A DNA stretch of 64,000 bases from Methanoregula sp. (lineage in GTDB: Archaea; Halobacteriota; Methanomicrobia; Methanomicrobiales; Methanospirillaceae), in NCBI GenBank assembly GCA_041645435.1, contig JBAZQB010000002.1, positions 124,001-188,000 on the forward strand, read 5' to 3'. The translations under genes and the position numbers were made by a program. The notes below the pieces were generated by a model that had not been told where the DNA came from, did not search any database, and worked only from the letters and a program-made list of their open reading frames with translations. Below, in pieces: positions 46,378 to 55,942 of the stretch (positions are counted from its first letter, which is position 1; every line of letters starts with the position of its first letter).

Positions 46378-47055
46378 AATTTTTTAATAAACCACTGCCC
46401 AAATAATTTCAACCGGACCTTGATTGAAAAAGATCAACCGGATCCTGTTTACAAATTTTCAATCAAACCCTGCTCAAATTTTTTCAATCAAAGCTTGAAT
46501 TTAATTTTTCTACCGGACTTTGAATTTTAATTTTCAACCACACCTTGCCTGAAAAAAATAAATCAAACCTTGCCAGAAAATTTTCAATCGACCCCTCAGC
46601 CCTTGATTGAAATTCGCTCACAGATCAACCAGACCCTGCTTGAAAATTTACAAACACGATCCGGCTCATGATAAAAAACACAAAATTAAGTAAAAACACC
46701 GCGCACATCAGACGTAAACACGCACCGGCATCGCACCAAAACAGCACATCCGGCCGCTCAGCCGGATCAACCAGACCTTGCTCAAAAAATTTCAATCGAG
46801 TACGCGATCGCGTTTGAAAATCGCAAACGGAGCAATCAAACCTTGTTCAAAAATTTTCAACCGGACTTTGATTTTTATTTTTAAACCAGACTCTGCTCAA
46901 AAAATTTCAATCGGATCTTGCTCAAAAACTTTCAACCAGCCTTCGATTTTTATTTTTCAACCAAACCCTGTTCAAAAAATTTCAATCGGATCTTGATTAA
47001 AAACTTTCAACCAGACTTCGATTTTTATTTTTCAATCAGACCCTGCTTGAAAAGC
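46378..47055. repeat. Degenerate repeat array C
   Basis: More than fifteen variants of the unit CAACCGGACTTTGATTGAAA / TTTCAATCAAACCTTG, in both orientations, interrupted at about 46665-46760 by unrelated sequence. Shares a 22-base identical block with region A (46581-46602). Ends 38 bases before tRNA-Val. No stable spacer, so not CRISPR. Confidence 0.65.
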
Positions 47056-47093
47056 CACCCTCTCCCCAACAAACAAAAACAGCAAAACCGAAA

Positions 47094-47167
47094 TGGGCCT
47101 GACCGGATTCGAACCGGTGACCTCCGCCGTGTAAGGGCGACGTCATAACCAACTAGACCACAAGCCC
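47094..47167 (-). tRNA. tRNA-Val (anticodon UAC)
   Basis: 74 bases. Acceptor stem GGGCTTG with CAGGCCC plus discriminator A; anticodon stem TCGCC/GGCGG with loop CTTACAC (anticodon TAC); T arm CCGGTTCGAATCCGG. CCA is not encoded and no intron is seen. It marks the right edge of the accessory region. Confidence 0.95.
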
Positions 47168-47243
47168 AATTTCTTACTAATGTCACCCTGAATACTATTA
47201 ATAGTGTTGATACGAGAAATTCCGTTTAAGGGATTAAAAAAAA

Positions 47244-48146
47244 TTATTCTTTTTTAGGAGGAAGCTTGATATCGATGCCGAACTTCTCCGCATTCTTATC
47301 TGCGATCGCCTGGATCGCCGCGATCTCCGCATCCTGCCGCGTGGGTTTGAAGAGGTGGCGGAACCGCTTCTGCGTCTTTAAGTACTCCTCAACCGGCTTG
47401 CGCACCACTTTTTTTACCTTGGTAACCTTGCCCTCGATCATCTCGTAGTTGACCCAGAGCCCGGTCTCAATCGCGAGTTTTGCAATCGCGATAGTCTGAT
47501 CGCCTTCAAATCCCCACCCGGTACAGCAGGGAGCATGGACCTGCACATAGCAGGGACCCGGGGTATTGATCGCAGTCTCCACCTTCTTGAGAAGGTCTGC
47601 GGGATAGGCAATCGAGGTGGTTGCCACGTAGGGTGCACCATGTGCGGCAAGGATTGCCGGCATATCCTTCTTGGGCCGCTTGTTCCCAAATGAACATTTG
47701 CCGGCCGGGCTGGTGGTGGTGCTGGCATCGTACGGTGTTGCACCGGAGCGTTGGATACCGGTGTTCATGTAGGCCTCGTTGTCGTAGCAGATGTAGGTGA
47801 AATCGTGGCCGCGCTCGAAAGCGCCGCTGATACAGATCATGCCGATATCAAACGTTGCCCCGTCGCCCGCCATGATCACGATCTTTTCCTTGCGCCCCTG
47901 TTTTTTGAGCGCCGCCTCGACTCCCGACGCAACTGCTGCCGCATTCTCAAAGAGTGAGTGGATCCACGGCACTTTCCACGCAGTTTCTGGGTACGGGGTG
48001 GAGAACACTTCCATGCATCCGGTAGACGAGACAAAGATCGACTCCTTGCCGGCCGCCTTCGTGACGAGCCGTGCCGCAAGGGCTGCGCCGCAACCCCCGC
48101 AGGCCCGGTGGCCGCAGTCGAACAGGTCACAAGTTTTTTCTGCCAT
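47244..48146 (-). CDS. porB: Pyruvate:ferredoxin oxidoreductase, beta subunit
   Basis: 300 residues. [16 protein letters not shown] near the start, then the TPP/Mg motif [10 protein letters not shown] ... [21 protein letters not shown] and C-terminal [10 protein letters not shown]; its cysteines bind a 4Fe-4S cluster. Last gene of porCDAB. With CoA and ferredoxin the complex interconverts pyruvate and acetyl-CoA plus CO2, the main carbon entry in methanogens. Confidence 0.95.
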   Translation of the reverse strand: MAEKTCDLFDCGHRACGGCGAALAARLVTKAAGKESIFVSSTGCMEVFSTPYPETAWKVPWIHSLFENAAAVASGVEAALKKQGRKEKIVIMAGDGATFDIGMICISGAFERGHDFTYICYDNEAYMNTGIQRSGATPYDASTTTSPAGKCSFGNKRPKKDMPAILAAHGAPYVATTSIAYPADLLKKVETAINTPGPCYVQVHAPCCTGWGFEGDQTIAIAKLAIETGLWVNYEMIEGKVTKVKKVVRKPVEEYLKTQKRFRHLFKPTRQDAEIAAIQAIADKNAEKFGIDIKLPPKKE

Positions 48147-48147
48147 C

Positions 48148-49302
48148 TTAGATCAACTCCTTGCGCAGACCGTAGAACTGATCGTCCGGTCCCTTCTCGG
48201 AAAGTGCGACAATCTCCTTGATGTCCCGTTTCCTGACGTCCCTGCCGCCGAGTCCCAGCACATAGCCCTTCACCGGGATACTGGAGCCATACATGGCGTC
48301 CCTGACTTCCATCACGGTCGCGCCCTTTGCCCCGAGCGAGATGTTCTTGTCTAGCACCGCAACGCGCTTCACATGGGAGAGCATCTTTGCGATCTCTTCT
48401 GCGGGGAAGGGCCGGAAGACGCGGATCTTCAGCAGCCCGACTTTCTTTCCGTCTGCCCGCATCTCATCGATCGCATCCTTGACGGTCCCGCAGATGGAAC
48501 CCATCGCAACGATCGCGGTGTCTGCATCATCGAGTTTGTAGCCCTCGATAAGGGCGCTGTAGTCCCGGCCGAACATGGTGCCGAACTCCTTGCCTGCCTT
48601 GGCGATCACGTCTTTTGCCCGTTTCTGGGCCTGATCCATCTCGTACCGGAACTCAAGGTAATATTCAGGGGTGGCATACATGCCGAAACTGATCGGGTCC
48701 GCAGCGTCAAGGCGCTCGGACGGGTTGAACTTCGGGAGGTACTTGTCCACATCTTCCTGCGTGAGCATATCCACCGGTTCATACGTGTGCGAGAGGATAA
48801 ACCCGTCAAAGCAGACGAAGGCAGGAAGCTGGATGGCAGGGTCTTCTGCCACTTTGAAGGCGAGCAGGTGAAGGTCGGTTGCTTCCTGGTTGTCCTCGGC
48901 ATAGAACTGGAGCCAGCCTGCATCCCGGAGGGAAATTGAGTCCTGCATATCATTCCAGATCGATAACGGTGCTCCCAGTGCCCGGTTGGCAATCGACATG
49001 ATGATGGGCAGGCGCATACCCGCTGCGTTGAAGACTACTTCGGCCATCAGCATAAGTCCCTGCGAGGTGGTTGCGGAATATGTCCGGGAACCCGCTGCGC
49101 TTGCACCCACGCAGGCAGAGAGAGCGGAGAGTTCATTCTCAACCGTGATGTATTCGGCATCGAGCTGGCAGTTGGCCACAAAATCAGCCAGTGCTTCGAC
49201 AATATGGGTCTGGGGTGTGATCGGGTAGGCAGAGATCACCTGCGGACGGCAGAGACGGACTGCCTCTGCAATGGCATGCGACCCCTCGGTTATCTCCATC
49301 AT
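48148..49302 (-). CDS. porA: Pyruvate:ferredoxin oxidoreductase, alpha subunit
   Basis: 384 residues. [61 protein letters not shown] are the pyrimidine-domain signatures; the C-terminal half ends with the transketolase-C type domain ([13 protein letters not shown]). One base before porB. AGGAGG within the porD end is its ribosome binding site. Confidence 0.95.
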   Translation of the reverse strand: MMEITEGSHAIAEAVRLCRPQVISAYPITPQTHIVEALADFVANCQLDAEYITVENELSALSACVGASAAGSRTYSATTSQGLMLMAEVVFNAAGMRLPIIMSIANRALGAPLSIWNDMQDSISLRDAGWLQFYAEDNQEATDLHLLAFKVAEDPAIQLPAFVCFDGFILSHTYEPVDMLTQEDVDKYLPKFNPSERLDAADPISFGMYATPEYYLEFRYEMDQAQKRAKDVIAKAGKEFGTMFGRDYSALIEGYKLDDADTAIVAMGSICGTVKDAIDEMRADGKKVGLLKIRVFRPFPAEEIAKMLSHVKRVAVLDKNISLGAKGATVMEVRDAMYGSSIPVKGYVLGLGGRDVRKRDIKEIVALSEKGPDDQFYGLRKELI

Positions 49303-49563
49303 TTACTTCTCCTCCTGTTTCATCGCGATCGCTTCTTTGGGGCATTCAGCTGCGCAGATCCCGCAGCCCTTGCAGTAGGTATAATCGGGATCGAAGAACC
49401 CTTCTGCATCCTCATGTACGCATCCCTCGGGACAGAGCGTCTGGCACATCCCGCATTTCGAGCACTTCTCGTGGTCGAAGACAGGCTTGAACACGCGCCA
49501 CGAACCCGTCTTGTTGTCCCGCGCTTTTCCCGGCCGTGCCCGGCACCCGACAGCGAGTGCCAT
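49303..49563 (-). CDS. porD: Pyruvate:ferredoxin oxidoreductase, delta (ferredoxin) subunit
   Basis: 86 residues with two 4Fe-4S motifs: CSKCGMCQTLCPEGC and CKGCGICAAECPKEA. Carries electrons from the TPP site to ferredoxin. Overlaps the end of porC by one base and abuts porA. Confidence 0.95.
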   Translation of the reverse strand: MALAVGCRARPGKARDNKTGSWRVFKPVFDHEKCSKCGMCQTLCPEGCVHEDAEGFFDPDYTYCKGCGICAAECPKEAIAMKQEEK

Positions 49564-50105
49564 TATGCCGCCCCCTTGACCATATCGAATGCCACTTTGG
49601 CGGCAGCGATATTCTTTGCCGCAAGCTCCTTGGGGAAGCGGTTATTGAGTGCCTTTTCCAGGGCTGAGAACTGGATCTCTCCTGTTGCGGCAGCAAATGC
49701 TCCCATGAGCGAGGTATTGGTGATAGGCAATCCTATTGCCTTGAGAGCAATCGAGGTGGCATCGATCGTAATAAGTTTAACCCCTTCAGGAACCGTATAA
49801 TCCGGCTTCTTTTCGGTGTTGACGATCACGATTCCTCCTTTCTTTACGCCCATGAAGACGTTTACGTCTTTGATTAAGGTGCTGTCCTGGACAATGATGT
49901 AATCAGGTTCATACACCTGGCTGCGCAACCGGATCGTTTTGTCATCGAACCTGACAAATGCCTGCACCGGAGCCCCGCGCCGTTCAACGCCAAACGCCGG
50001 GAATGCCTGGGCAAAGACGCCGCCTTCAAACGCGGCGACTGCAATCAGTTCGGCAGCAGTGACTGACCCCTGGCCACCCCTGCCGTGGATACGTAGTTCT
50101 CTCAA
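49563..50105 (-). CDS. porC: Pyruvate:ferredoxin oxidoreductase, gamma subunit
   Basis: 180 residues, RIHGRGGQGSVTAAELIAVAAFEGG at the start and ALNNRFPKELAAKN near the end. The start codon is TTG at 50105: an in-frame TAG closes the frame 9 bases upstream and no ATG or GTG is available before the conserved HGRGGQG. First gene of porCDAB. Confidence 0.93.
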   Translation of the reverse strand: MRELRIHGRGGQGSVTAAELIAVAAFEGGVFAQAFPAFGVERRGAPVQAFVRFDDKTIRLRSQVYEPDYIIVQDSTLIKDVNVFMGVKKGGIVIVNTEKKPDYTVPEGVKLITIDATSIALKAIGLPITNTSLMGAFAAATGEIQFSALEKALNNRFPKELAAKNIAAAKVAFDMVKGAA

Positions 50106-50137
50106 GGAAAATCCCTAAATCATATTACATGATTAAT

Positions 50138-50150
50138 CGATATAAATCCT
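50138..50150 (-). promoter_or_regulatory. TATA box of porCDAB
   Basis: Minus strand reads GATTTATATCG 36-45 bases before the porC TTG. A transcript starting about 25 bases downstream would have a short leader. It overlaps the last codons of the marker protein 12 gene. Confidence 0.5.
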
Positions 50151-51021
50151 AGAGATCTACATCGAGCCCGAGAATTTCTTTGTTTCCGGAAAAAACGTCC
50201 CGGGCAATCCGGGCAAGGCCCCGTGAAGCGCACCATTCGTCGTATACGGCCACATCCGTGTCCAGAAGTTTCCTTACTTCAGGGGCAATTGCCGGTGCGA
50301 GGCTTCCTGCAAGGGCAATAGCAGCGCGGGGGTTTAAGAGGCGGAGTGCGGCACATTCCATGGCAGAAAACATGGCAACCGCCGGGATGCGCTCTTCTTC
50401 AGCCAGGGAAAAATTCACTCCCGCATGCTGGAATGCCTCGTTTGCGGTGCACTCCCCTGCATCGATCTTCCGGATCGCATCCACATCGAGCGCACCGTGC
50501 AAAGTTCCCGGCGCAAATATGCATGCATCAAAGGCTCCCGTGATCTTCCCCTGGGAAACAAGCAGGCTTACGGTGTTGGAACTCACATCGGAAACGATAA
50601 CGTTCCGCCCCAGGTCATGGCAGGCTTCGTAGGCAATGCCGATCTTCTCCGGGCTGGTCTGGTGGGAATACACCTTGAAGCGCGGGTCCGTTGGTGAACC
50701 CCGGTGAAGGCCCGGGATGACGATTGCCGGAATGCCGCTCTTTGCAACTTCGTCAAAGACTTTTGTGCCTCCGCCAATGTGTTTGCCGGCACCCTCACGG
50801 CTGATGATCCCCCGGTTCTGCACCTTGCCGATGGAGGTGATGGACGTAATACGGTCCCCCATGGAATAGCAGAGCGCAATTCCCTCTATCTCGTCGATCG
50901 GGCAGAGCAGGGAGAGAGCACTTAGGGAAAACTCTCTGGCAGCCTCCCGCGAAAGTTTGAACTGCCCGCTCTCTCCGGCAAACCGCATTGCGGTAGTGCC
51001 GTGATCAATGCCGATAAACAT
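50149..51021 (-). CDS. Methanogenesis marker protein 12
   Basis: 290 residues, actin/ASKHA-like. MFIGIDHGTTAMRFA phosphate 1 motif, KHIGGGTKVFDEV, IVSDVSSNTVSLLV phosphate 2 region. The family is confined to methanogens and has no settled function. ATG 51021 is preferred to the frame start at 51192 because the family starts at FIGIDHG. Tail to tail with nothing; it is upstream of and co-oriented with porC. Confidence 0.88.
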   Translation of the reverse strand: MFIGIDHGTTAMRFAGESGQFKLSREAAREFSLSALSLLCPIDEIEGIALCYSMGDRITSITSIGKVQNRGIISREGAGKHIGGGTKVFDEVAKSGIPAIVIPGLHRGSPTDPRFKVYSHQTSPEKIGIAYEACHDLGRNVIVSDVSSNTVSLLVSQGKITGAFDACIFAPGTLHGALDVDAIRKIDAGECTANEAFQHAGVNFSLAEEERIPAVAMFSAMECAALRLLNPRAAIALAGSLAPAIAPEVRKLLDTDVAVYDEWCASRGLARIARDVFSGNKEILGLDVDL

Positions 51022-51060
51022 AGCAGTAATCCTATAGCATGGATGACATAATAGGTATTG

Positions 51061-51996
51061 ATGTTTGATGTGGTAACAGGAGGAGCCGGTTTTATCGGCT
51101 CGCACCTGGTTGACACGCTCGTTGCACAGGGTAACGAAGTTTTGGTGATTGACTCGCTTTGCGCAGGACGCAAAGAGACGATTGCACGGCACCTTGATTC
51201 CTGCAAGGTCCGGTTGTTACAAAAAGATCTGCTCACCGATAGCTGGCAGGACGCGATCGAAGGCGCAGACCGGTTTTTTCATCTCGCAGCAGATCCCGAT
51301 GTCCGCCAGAGCGCGGTGAACCCGGACCCGACAATACAGAACAATATCATCGCTACGTACCGGGTGCTCGAAGCCATGCGGCTGCACCAGGTTCCCGAAC
51401 TGGTGTTCACCTCGACTTCAACGGTTTACGGCGATGCAGCGGTTATTCCCACGCCGGAAGATTATACACCCCTTGAACCTATATCCGTGTACGGGGCGAG
51501 CAAACTTGCCTGCGAGTCCCTGATCTCGGCATACTGCCACTCGTTCGGCATAAAGGCTTACAACTTCCGGTTTGCCAATATCATCGGCGCCCGGAGCGGT
51601 CACGGGGTCATCACCGATTTCATAAAAAAACTGGAGCAAAACCCCAAAGAGCTTGAGATTCTTGGCGATGGCAAGCAGACAAAATCCTATCTCGAAGTGC
51701 ACGAATGCGTTGCGGCGATGCTCTTTGCTGTCGGGCATGCCCGGGGTACGGTCAATACCTTCAATATCGGGTCCGAGGACTGGATCGATGTGAAGAGTAT
51801 CGCGGAGATCATATGCGAAGAGATGCACCTCCCCGGCACGAAGTTCCGGTTTACGGGTGGTGAACGCGGGTGGGTCGGGGATGTGCCAAGGATGCAGCTC
51901 TCGGTTGAAAAGATCAAGGCGCTGCGCTGGAAACCCCAGCTGGGTTCCCGCGAGAGCGTGCGGATCGCCGTGCAGGCAATGCTTGCAGAACGATAA
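51061..51996 (+). CDS. NAD-dependent sugar epimerase/dehydratase (GalE-like)
   Basis: 311 residues, short-chain dehydrogenase fold. Start VVTGGAGFIGSHLVD (NAD site), FTSTSTVYGDA with Ser/Thr, YGASKLACESL holds the catalytic Tyr-x3-Lys, then RFANIIGARSGHGVI. Probably UDP-glucose 4-epimerase or a related nucleotide-sugar enzyme for surface glycans. 39 bases from the divergent marker 12 start and 12 bases before apgM. Confidence 0.88.
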   Translation: MFDVVTGGAGFIGSHLVDTLVAQGNEVLVIDSLCAGRKETIARHLDSCKVRLLQKDLLTDSWQDAIEGADRFFHLAADPDVRQSAVNPDPTIQNNIIATYRVLEAMRLHQVPELVFTSTSTVYGDAAVIPTPEDYTPLEPISVYGASKLACESLISAYCHSFGIKAYNFRFANIIGARSGHGVITDFIKKLEQNPKELEILGDGKQTKSYLEVHECVAAMLFAVGHARGTVNTFNIGSEDWIDVKSIAEIICEEMHLPGTKFRFTGGERGWVGDVPRMQLSVEKIKALRWKPQLGSRESVRIAVQAMLAER

Positions 51997-52008
51997 CGAG
52001 GCATTACG

Positions 52009-53160
52009 ATGAAATATATGGTAATCTGTGGCGACGGCATGGCAGATGAGCCCATCGCTTCGCTCGGCAACAAGACTCCCCTCGAATATGCAAAAACCCC
52101 GAATATGGACCGGATGGCACGCGAGGGTGCCTGCGGGTTGCTGCGCACCATTCCGGAGGGTTTTGAGGCGGGCAGCGATATTGCCAACATGTCGATTCTC
52201 GGGTATGCTCCGGAAAAATACTATACCGGCCGAGGTCCGCTTGAAGCATTGAGCATGGGCGTTGACCTTGCACCGGGCGACGTGGCGTACCGCTGCAACC
52301 TGGTGACTGTCGAAGATAATTCGATGGTGGATTTCTCTGCCGGTCATATTTCCAGTGAGGAGGGAGCCGCGCTCTTTTCCTCACTTCAGGAGGAAGTTCC
52401 TGAGGTTATGCTCAAAGCCGGTGTCAGCTACCGCAACCTGCTCGTTGTCCCTGACGGAAAAGGGGCCGCTTCGACTCCTCCGCACGATATCGTGGGCCAG
52501 GGAATCTCACCCTACCTGCCCAAAGGGGGCGATGCGGAACTGCTCCTGCAGTGCATGGAAAAAAGCCGCCATGTATTTGATCGCCATCCGGTGAATACTG
52601 CCCGGAAAAAGGCAGGCAAACGCATGGCCACCCGGATCTGGCCCTGGAGCGGCGGGCACAAACCGGCATTTCCCCTGTTCTCCCGTAAGTATGGGAAAAA
52701 AGGCGGCATCATATCCGCAGTCGATCTCTTAAACGGGATTGGACGCTGCGCTGGCATGGAAGTGATCCATGTTCCCGGTGCAACCGGGTACCTTGATACG
52801 GATTATGATGCAAAAGCGCGGTATGCGCTCGCTGCAATGGGGCACCTCGATTTCCTCTACCTGCACATCGAAGCACCCGATGAAGCCGGGCATATGGGGA
52901 GTATTGAGGAGAAACTAAAGGCGATTGAGCGGGTGGATGATGTTGTCGGCATGATTCTTGAACATTTTGACGGTGTTGTGGCCGTACTGCCGGATCATCC
53001 GACCCCGATACGGGCAAAGACGCATACCCGCGATCCGGTACCGTTTGCGGTGCTGGGAAAAGGAACGGATAATACCCTGGAATTTTCAGAAATGTCCGCC
53101 CGGTCTGGTGGGCTTGGCACGAAAAACGCCGTGGATTTCCTGGGTTTCTTATTCGGCTAA
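52009..53160 (+). CDS. apgM: 2,3-bisphosphoglycerate-independent phosphoglycerate mutase, archaeal type
   Basis: 383 residues. VICGDGMADEPI (metal Asp), KTPNMDRMAREG with the region for the phospho-Ser (GSDIANMSILGY), YTGRGPLEALSMG, and C-terminal metal ligands LHIEAPDEAGHMG and LPDHPTPI. Interconverts 3- and 2-phosphoglycerate, linking pyruvate made by the nearby por complex to gluconeogenesis. Confidence 0.95.
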   Translation: MKYMVICGDGMADEPIASLGNKTPLEYAKTPNMDRMAREGACGLLRTIPEGFEAGSDIANMSILGYAPEKYYTGRGPLEALSMGVDLAPGDVAYRCNLVTVEDNSMVDFSAGHISSEEGAALFSSLQEEVPEVMLKAGVSYRNLLVVPDGKGAASTPPHDIVGQGISPYLPKGGDAELLLQCMEKSRHVFDRHPVNTARKKAGKRMATRIWPWSGGHKPAFPLFSRKYGKKGGIISAVDLLNGIGRCAGMEVIHVPGATGYLDTDYDAKARYALAAMGHLDFLYLHIEAPDEAGHMGSIEEKLKAIERVDDVVGMILEHFDGVVAVLPDHPTPIRAKTHTRDPVPFAVLGKGTDNTLEFSEMSARSGGLGTKNAVDFLGFLFG

Positions 53161-53417
53161 AAGGAGTGTGGCATCAGTACCCTGCTTCATCACCAATCAG
53201 TGGGGGTAACTTTCATCATCTGCCACAAAATTTCAGAATATTTTGTTTAAACAACCCTATAAAGTTATTGACCCGTCTCTCTATTCCTGATAAGAAAAAC
53301 ATAAACCGGTGATCAGTCCCCGAAATATGTTTAATACTCCGCCCTGCGAACTTAGAACACAGCATAGATAAAAATGGTTTCTTTGGGGGTTATTCAAGCA
53401 CGCTCAGTCTCTCGGCA

Positions 53418-54128
53418 GTGACCAAACAGATCGGCGGCCTTACCGCGGTGAACAAGGTAAGCCTGGAGATCGGAGACGGCCAGATCGTCGGTCTTGTGGG
53501 TCCGAACGGTGCAGGGAAGACCACGCTTTTGAATATTATCTCCGGCATCCTTCCCCCAACCGGCGGGACGGTCACATTCTGTGGCGAGGACATTACTGGT
53601 ATGAAACCGGACCGGATCTGCCGGAAGGGGATCGCAAAGACGTTCCAGATCGCCGAATCCTTCCCCGACCTGACCGCCAAGGAGTGCGTGATGATTGGCG
53701 TCCTTTTCGGGAACGACACAGCGCCATCAATGAAAGAGGCACAGTCACAGGCACTTTCGATACTGGCAGACGTCAACTTCCCCCCAGAGAAGGCTGAAAC
53801 CCTCAACCGGAACCTCAATGTCGTCGAGCTCAAGCGCCTGCAGCTCGCCCGGGCGCTCGCATCACGCCCAAAACTCCTCCTGCTCGACGAACTCACCACG
53901 GGTCTCAACCCGAAGGAGAGCAATGAGGCCGTGGAGCTGATCCGGAAGATCCGGGACCGGGGAACCTCCATCCTCATCATCGAGCATGTCATGAGCGTCA
54001 TCATGGGGGTTTCAGATCGCATCGTCGTGCTCGATCACGGTGAGAAGATTGCCGATGGCCGGCCGTACGAAGTCGTGAACAACCAGCAGGTTATCGATAT
54101 CTATCTCGGTGACTTCAACGCTTTTTAA
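53418..54128 (+). CDS. livG: Branched-chain amino-acid-type ABC transporter ATPase, LivG (possible 5' frameshift)
   Basis: 236 residues from GTG 53418. Walker A GLVGPNGAGKTTLLN, Q-loop, Walker B KLLLLDELTTGLNP, D-loop and H motif IIIEHVM; LivG-type helical insert. The signature reads LNVVELKRLQLARAL, lacking the usual LSGG. The N terminus is about 10 residues short: the frame stays open upstream (STLSLSA just before) without a start, while ATG 53374 is one frame off. An extra G in the G5 run 53385-53389 would join them. Confidence 0.88.
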   Translation: MTKQIGGLTAVNKVSLEIGDGQIVGLVGPNGAGKTTLLNIISGILPPTGGTVTFCGEDITGMKPDRICRKGIAKTFQIAESFPDLTAKECVMIGVLFGNDTAPSMKEAQSQALSILADVNFPPEKAETLNRNLNVVELKRLQLARALASRPKLLLLDELTTGLNPKESNEAVELIRKIRDRGTSILIIEHVMSVIMGVSDRIVVLDHGEKIADGRPYEVVNNQQVIDIYLGDFNAF

Positions 54129-54141
54129 CGAGGGAAGAAAC

Positions 54142-54837
54142 ATGCTCGATGTGACCGGTCTCAATGTCTTTCACGGGAACCTGCAGGTTGTCTGGGACCT
54201 GAGTTTACGGGTTGGAAAAGGCGAACTCGTAACCCTGATCGGACCGAACGGCGCCGGAAAGACGACGACGGTTGAGACCATCATCGGACTCAACCGGAAC
54301 GCATCGGGTTCGATCGTTTTCGAAGGAGAGAGTATTCTCGGTCAGCACCCCTATGCTCTCTATAAGAAAGGGCTCGCGCTGGTCCCGGAGAAACGCGAGA
54401 TCTTCCCGAAGATGCCGGTCGTCGAGAATCTCCTCCTCGGCGGGATTGGCACGGATGAAACCGAGAAGACTCTTGCGCATATCTACCAGCTTTTCCCGAT
54501 CCTTCTGGAGCGTGAACACCAGATGGCCGGGACCCTGAGCGGCGGCGAGCAGCAGATGCTTGCAATAGGCCGGGCCCTTATGTCGAAGCCCCGTCTCCTC
54601 ATTCTCGATGAACCCTCAACCGGACTCTCCCCTCTTCTTGTTGGTCAGGTTTTCAGATCCCTCGAGCAGCTTGGCAGGGAAGGAATGACGATTCTTTTAC
54701 TTGAGCAGAACGTCCGGCATGCGCTCAATATGTGCAACCGTGGGTACGTCCTTGAGAACGGCAGGATTATCAAAGAGGGGAAGGCAAAGGAGCTCAAGCG
54801 CGACCCGCATATCCAGAGGGCATATCTCGGATTTTAA
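54142..54837 (+). CDS. livF: Branched-chain amino-acid-type ABC transporter ATPase, LivF
   Basis: 231 residues. TLIGPNGAGKTTTVETI, LVPEKREIFPKMPVVENLLLG (LivF hallmark), signature TLSGGEQQMLAIGRALM, Walker B LLILDEPSTGLSPLL, LLLEQNVRHAL. Starts at ATG 54142 after GAGGGAAG; 13 bases after livG. Convergent with livM. Confidence 0.93.
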   Translation: MLDVTGLNVFHGNLQVVWDLSLRVGKGELVTLIGPNGAGKTTTVETIIGLNRNASGSIVFEGESILGQHPYALYKKGLALVPEKREIFPKMPVVENLLLGGIGTDETEKTLAHIYQLFPILLEREHQMAGTLSGGEQQMLAIGRALMSKPRLLILDEPSTGLSPLLVGQVFRSLEQLGREGMTILLLEQNVRHALNMCNRGYVLENGRIIKEGKAKELKRDPHIQRAYLGF

Positions 54838-54948
54838 AAAAAAGCTCTGGAACCATTTTATAGTAATTTTGCTGGTTTTATAGTGTTTTATACGAGGAAG
54901 CAGCTGGGGATGGAACCCTGCTTTCTTAAAAAAGGGAGGGAGGTAAAA

Positions 54949-55938
54949 TTATTCCCGTTGCGGCTTCGCACCGGTCTCATTCCTTCCGCGTCCCTTCCAC
55001 CATACCTGTATCCGTTCCGGCAGGTTCACAAGCCCCTTGGGCAGGAAGATGATCGTCAGGATAAGGATGAACCCGACGATGACGTACCTTCCGAACGTCA
55101 GCCCTGTTGCCTTAAGCCCCTCCCAGATGACCGTGAGCACGATCGTGCCGATGACCGGTCCTGCAAGAGTGCCAAGACCGCCTAGGATTACAAAGGTAAT
55201 TGGCCAGAATGAGTTGTCGACACCATACAGTTCCGGGGTCAGATAACCGATATGATGGATCTGTATCGCCCCGGCAACGCCGGCGAGATACGCGCTTATG
55301 GCAAACGCAAAGAGCCGGTAACGGACGGGATCGACACCGGCAGAGCGGGCTTCTACCTCGTTCTCCCGTATCGCGAGGAACGCGAGGCCGATCCGGGATT
55401 TCATGATATACCAGATTGCGACCAGGGAAGCGATCGTGATGATGAGGACCGCGTAGTATTCGATAAGCTGGTAGCCGGGGATAGAAGGGCTCAGGAGACG
55501 GGGCGATGCGATCCCGTCCCAACCGCCGGTAATGGGCGCGAGCACACTGACTGTCAGTGTCTGGACGATGATGGCAAACCCGAAGGTGACCATCGCAAGG
55601 AACCACTCCTTGAGCCGGACGCAGGTGAGCCCGATAAGCACGCCGATAAATGCGGCAACCGCGGCCCCGAGAAAGATAGTGATGAACGGGGAGATGCCGC
55701 TCTGTACCGCAATCATGGTCGAGGCGTAGGCCCCTATACCAAAGAATGCGGCGTGGCCGAGTGAGCCCTGCCCCGAGAACGCGAGCAGGTTCCACGCCGA
55801 TGCAAAGATGATGGAGATGAGCATAAGGACGAGCAGGTTTATGAGGAACATACTGTCCGAGAGAACCGGCACGGCAGCCGCGATTACGAGTATTGCAACG
55901 AGCCCGTATTTTGTCAGGTCATCCCGTTTGAAGTTCAC
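54949..55938 (-). CDS. livM: Branched-chain amino-acid-type ABC transporter permease, LivM
   Basis: 329 residues, about nine to ten membrane helices. Contains LLAFSGQGSLGHAAFFGIGAY and the cytoplasmic coupling segment AIRENEVEARSAGVDPVRYRLFAFAISAYLAGVAGAI typical of LivM, then VILGGLGTLAGPVIG. Four bases after livH. The basic C-terminal tail (NLPERIQVWWKG) is family-like. Confidence 0.92.
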   Translation of the reverse strand: MNFKRDDLTKYGLVAILVIAAAVPVLSDSMFLINLLVLMLISIIFASAWNLLAFSGQGSLGHAAFFGIGAYASTMIAVQSGISPFITIFLGAAVAAFIGVLIGLTCVRLKEWFLAMVTFGFAIIVQTLTVSVLAPITGGWDGIASPRLLSPSIPGYQLIEYYAVLIITIASLVAIWYIMKSRIGLAFLAIRENEVEARSAGVDPVRYRLFAFAISAYLAGVAGAIQIHHIGYLTPELYGVDNSFWPITFVILGGLGTLAGPVIGTIVLTVIWEGLKATGLTFGRYVIVGFILILTIIFLPKGLVNLPERIQVWWKGRGRNETGAKPQRE

Positions 55939-55942
55939 GTTC

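Noticed and set aside
46378..47055. CRISPR array
   Set aside because: The units vary in sequence, length and orientation and there are no unique spacers of constant size; no cas gene is in the window.
46130..47170. Attachment-site direct repeat at tRNA-Val
   Set aside because: Only 11 bases (ACAAGCCCAAT) at 46130-46140 match the 5' end of the tRNA at 47160-47170. This could be chance, integration usually uses the 3' part, and there is no integrase.
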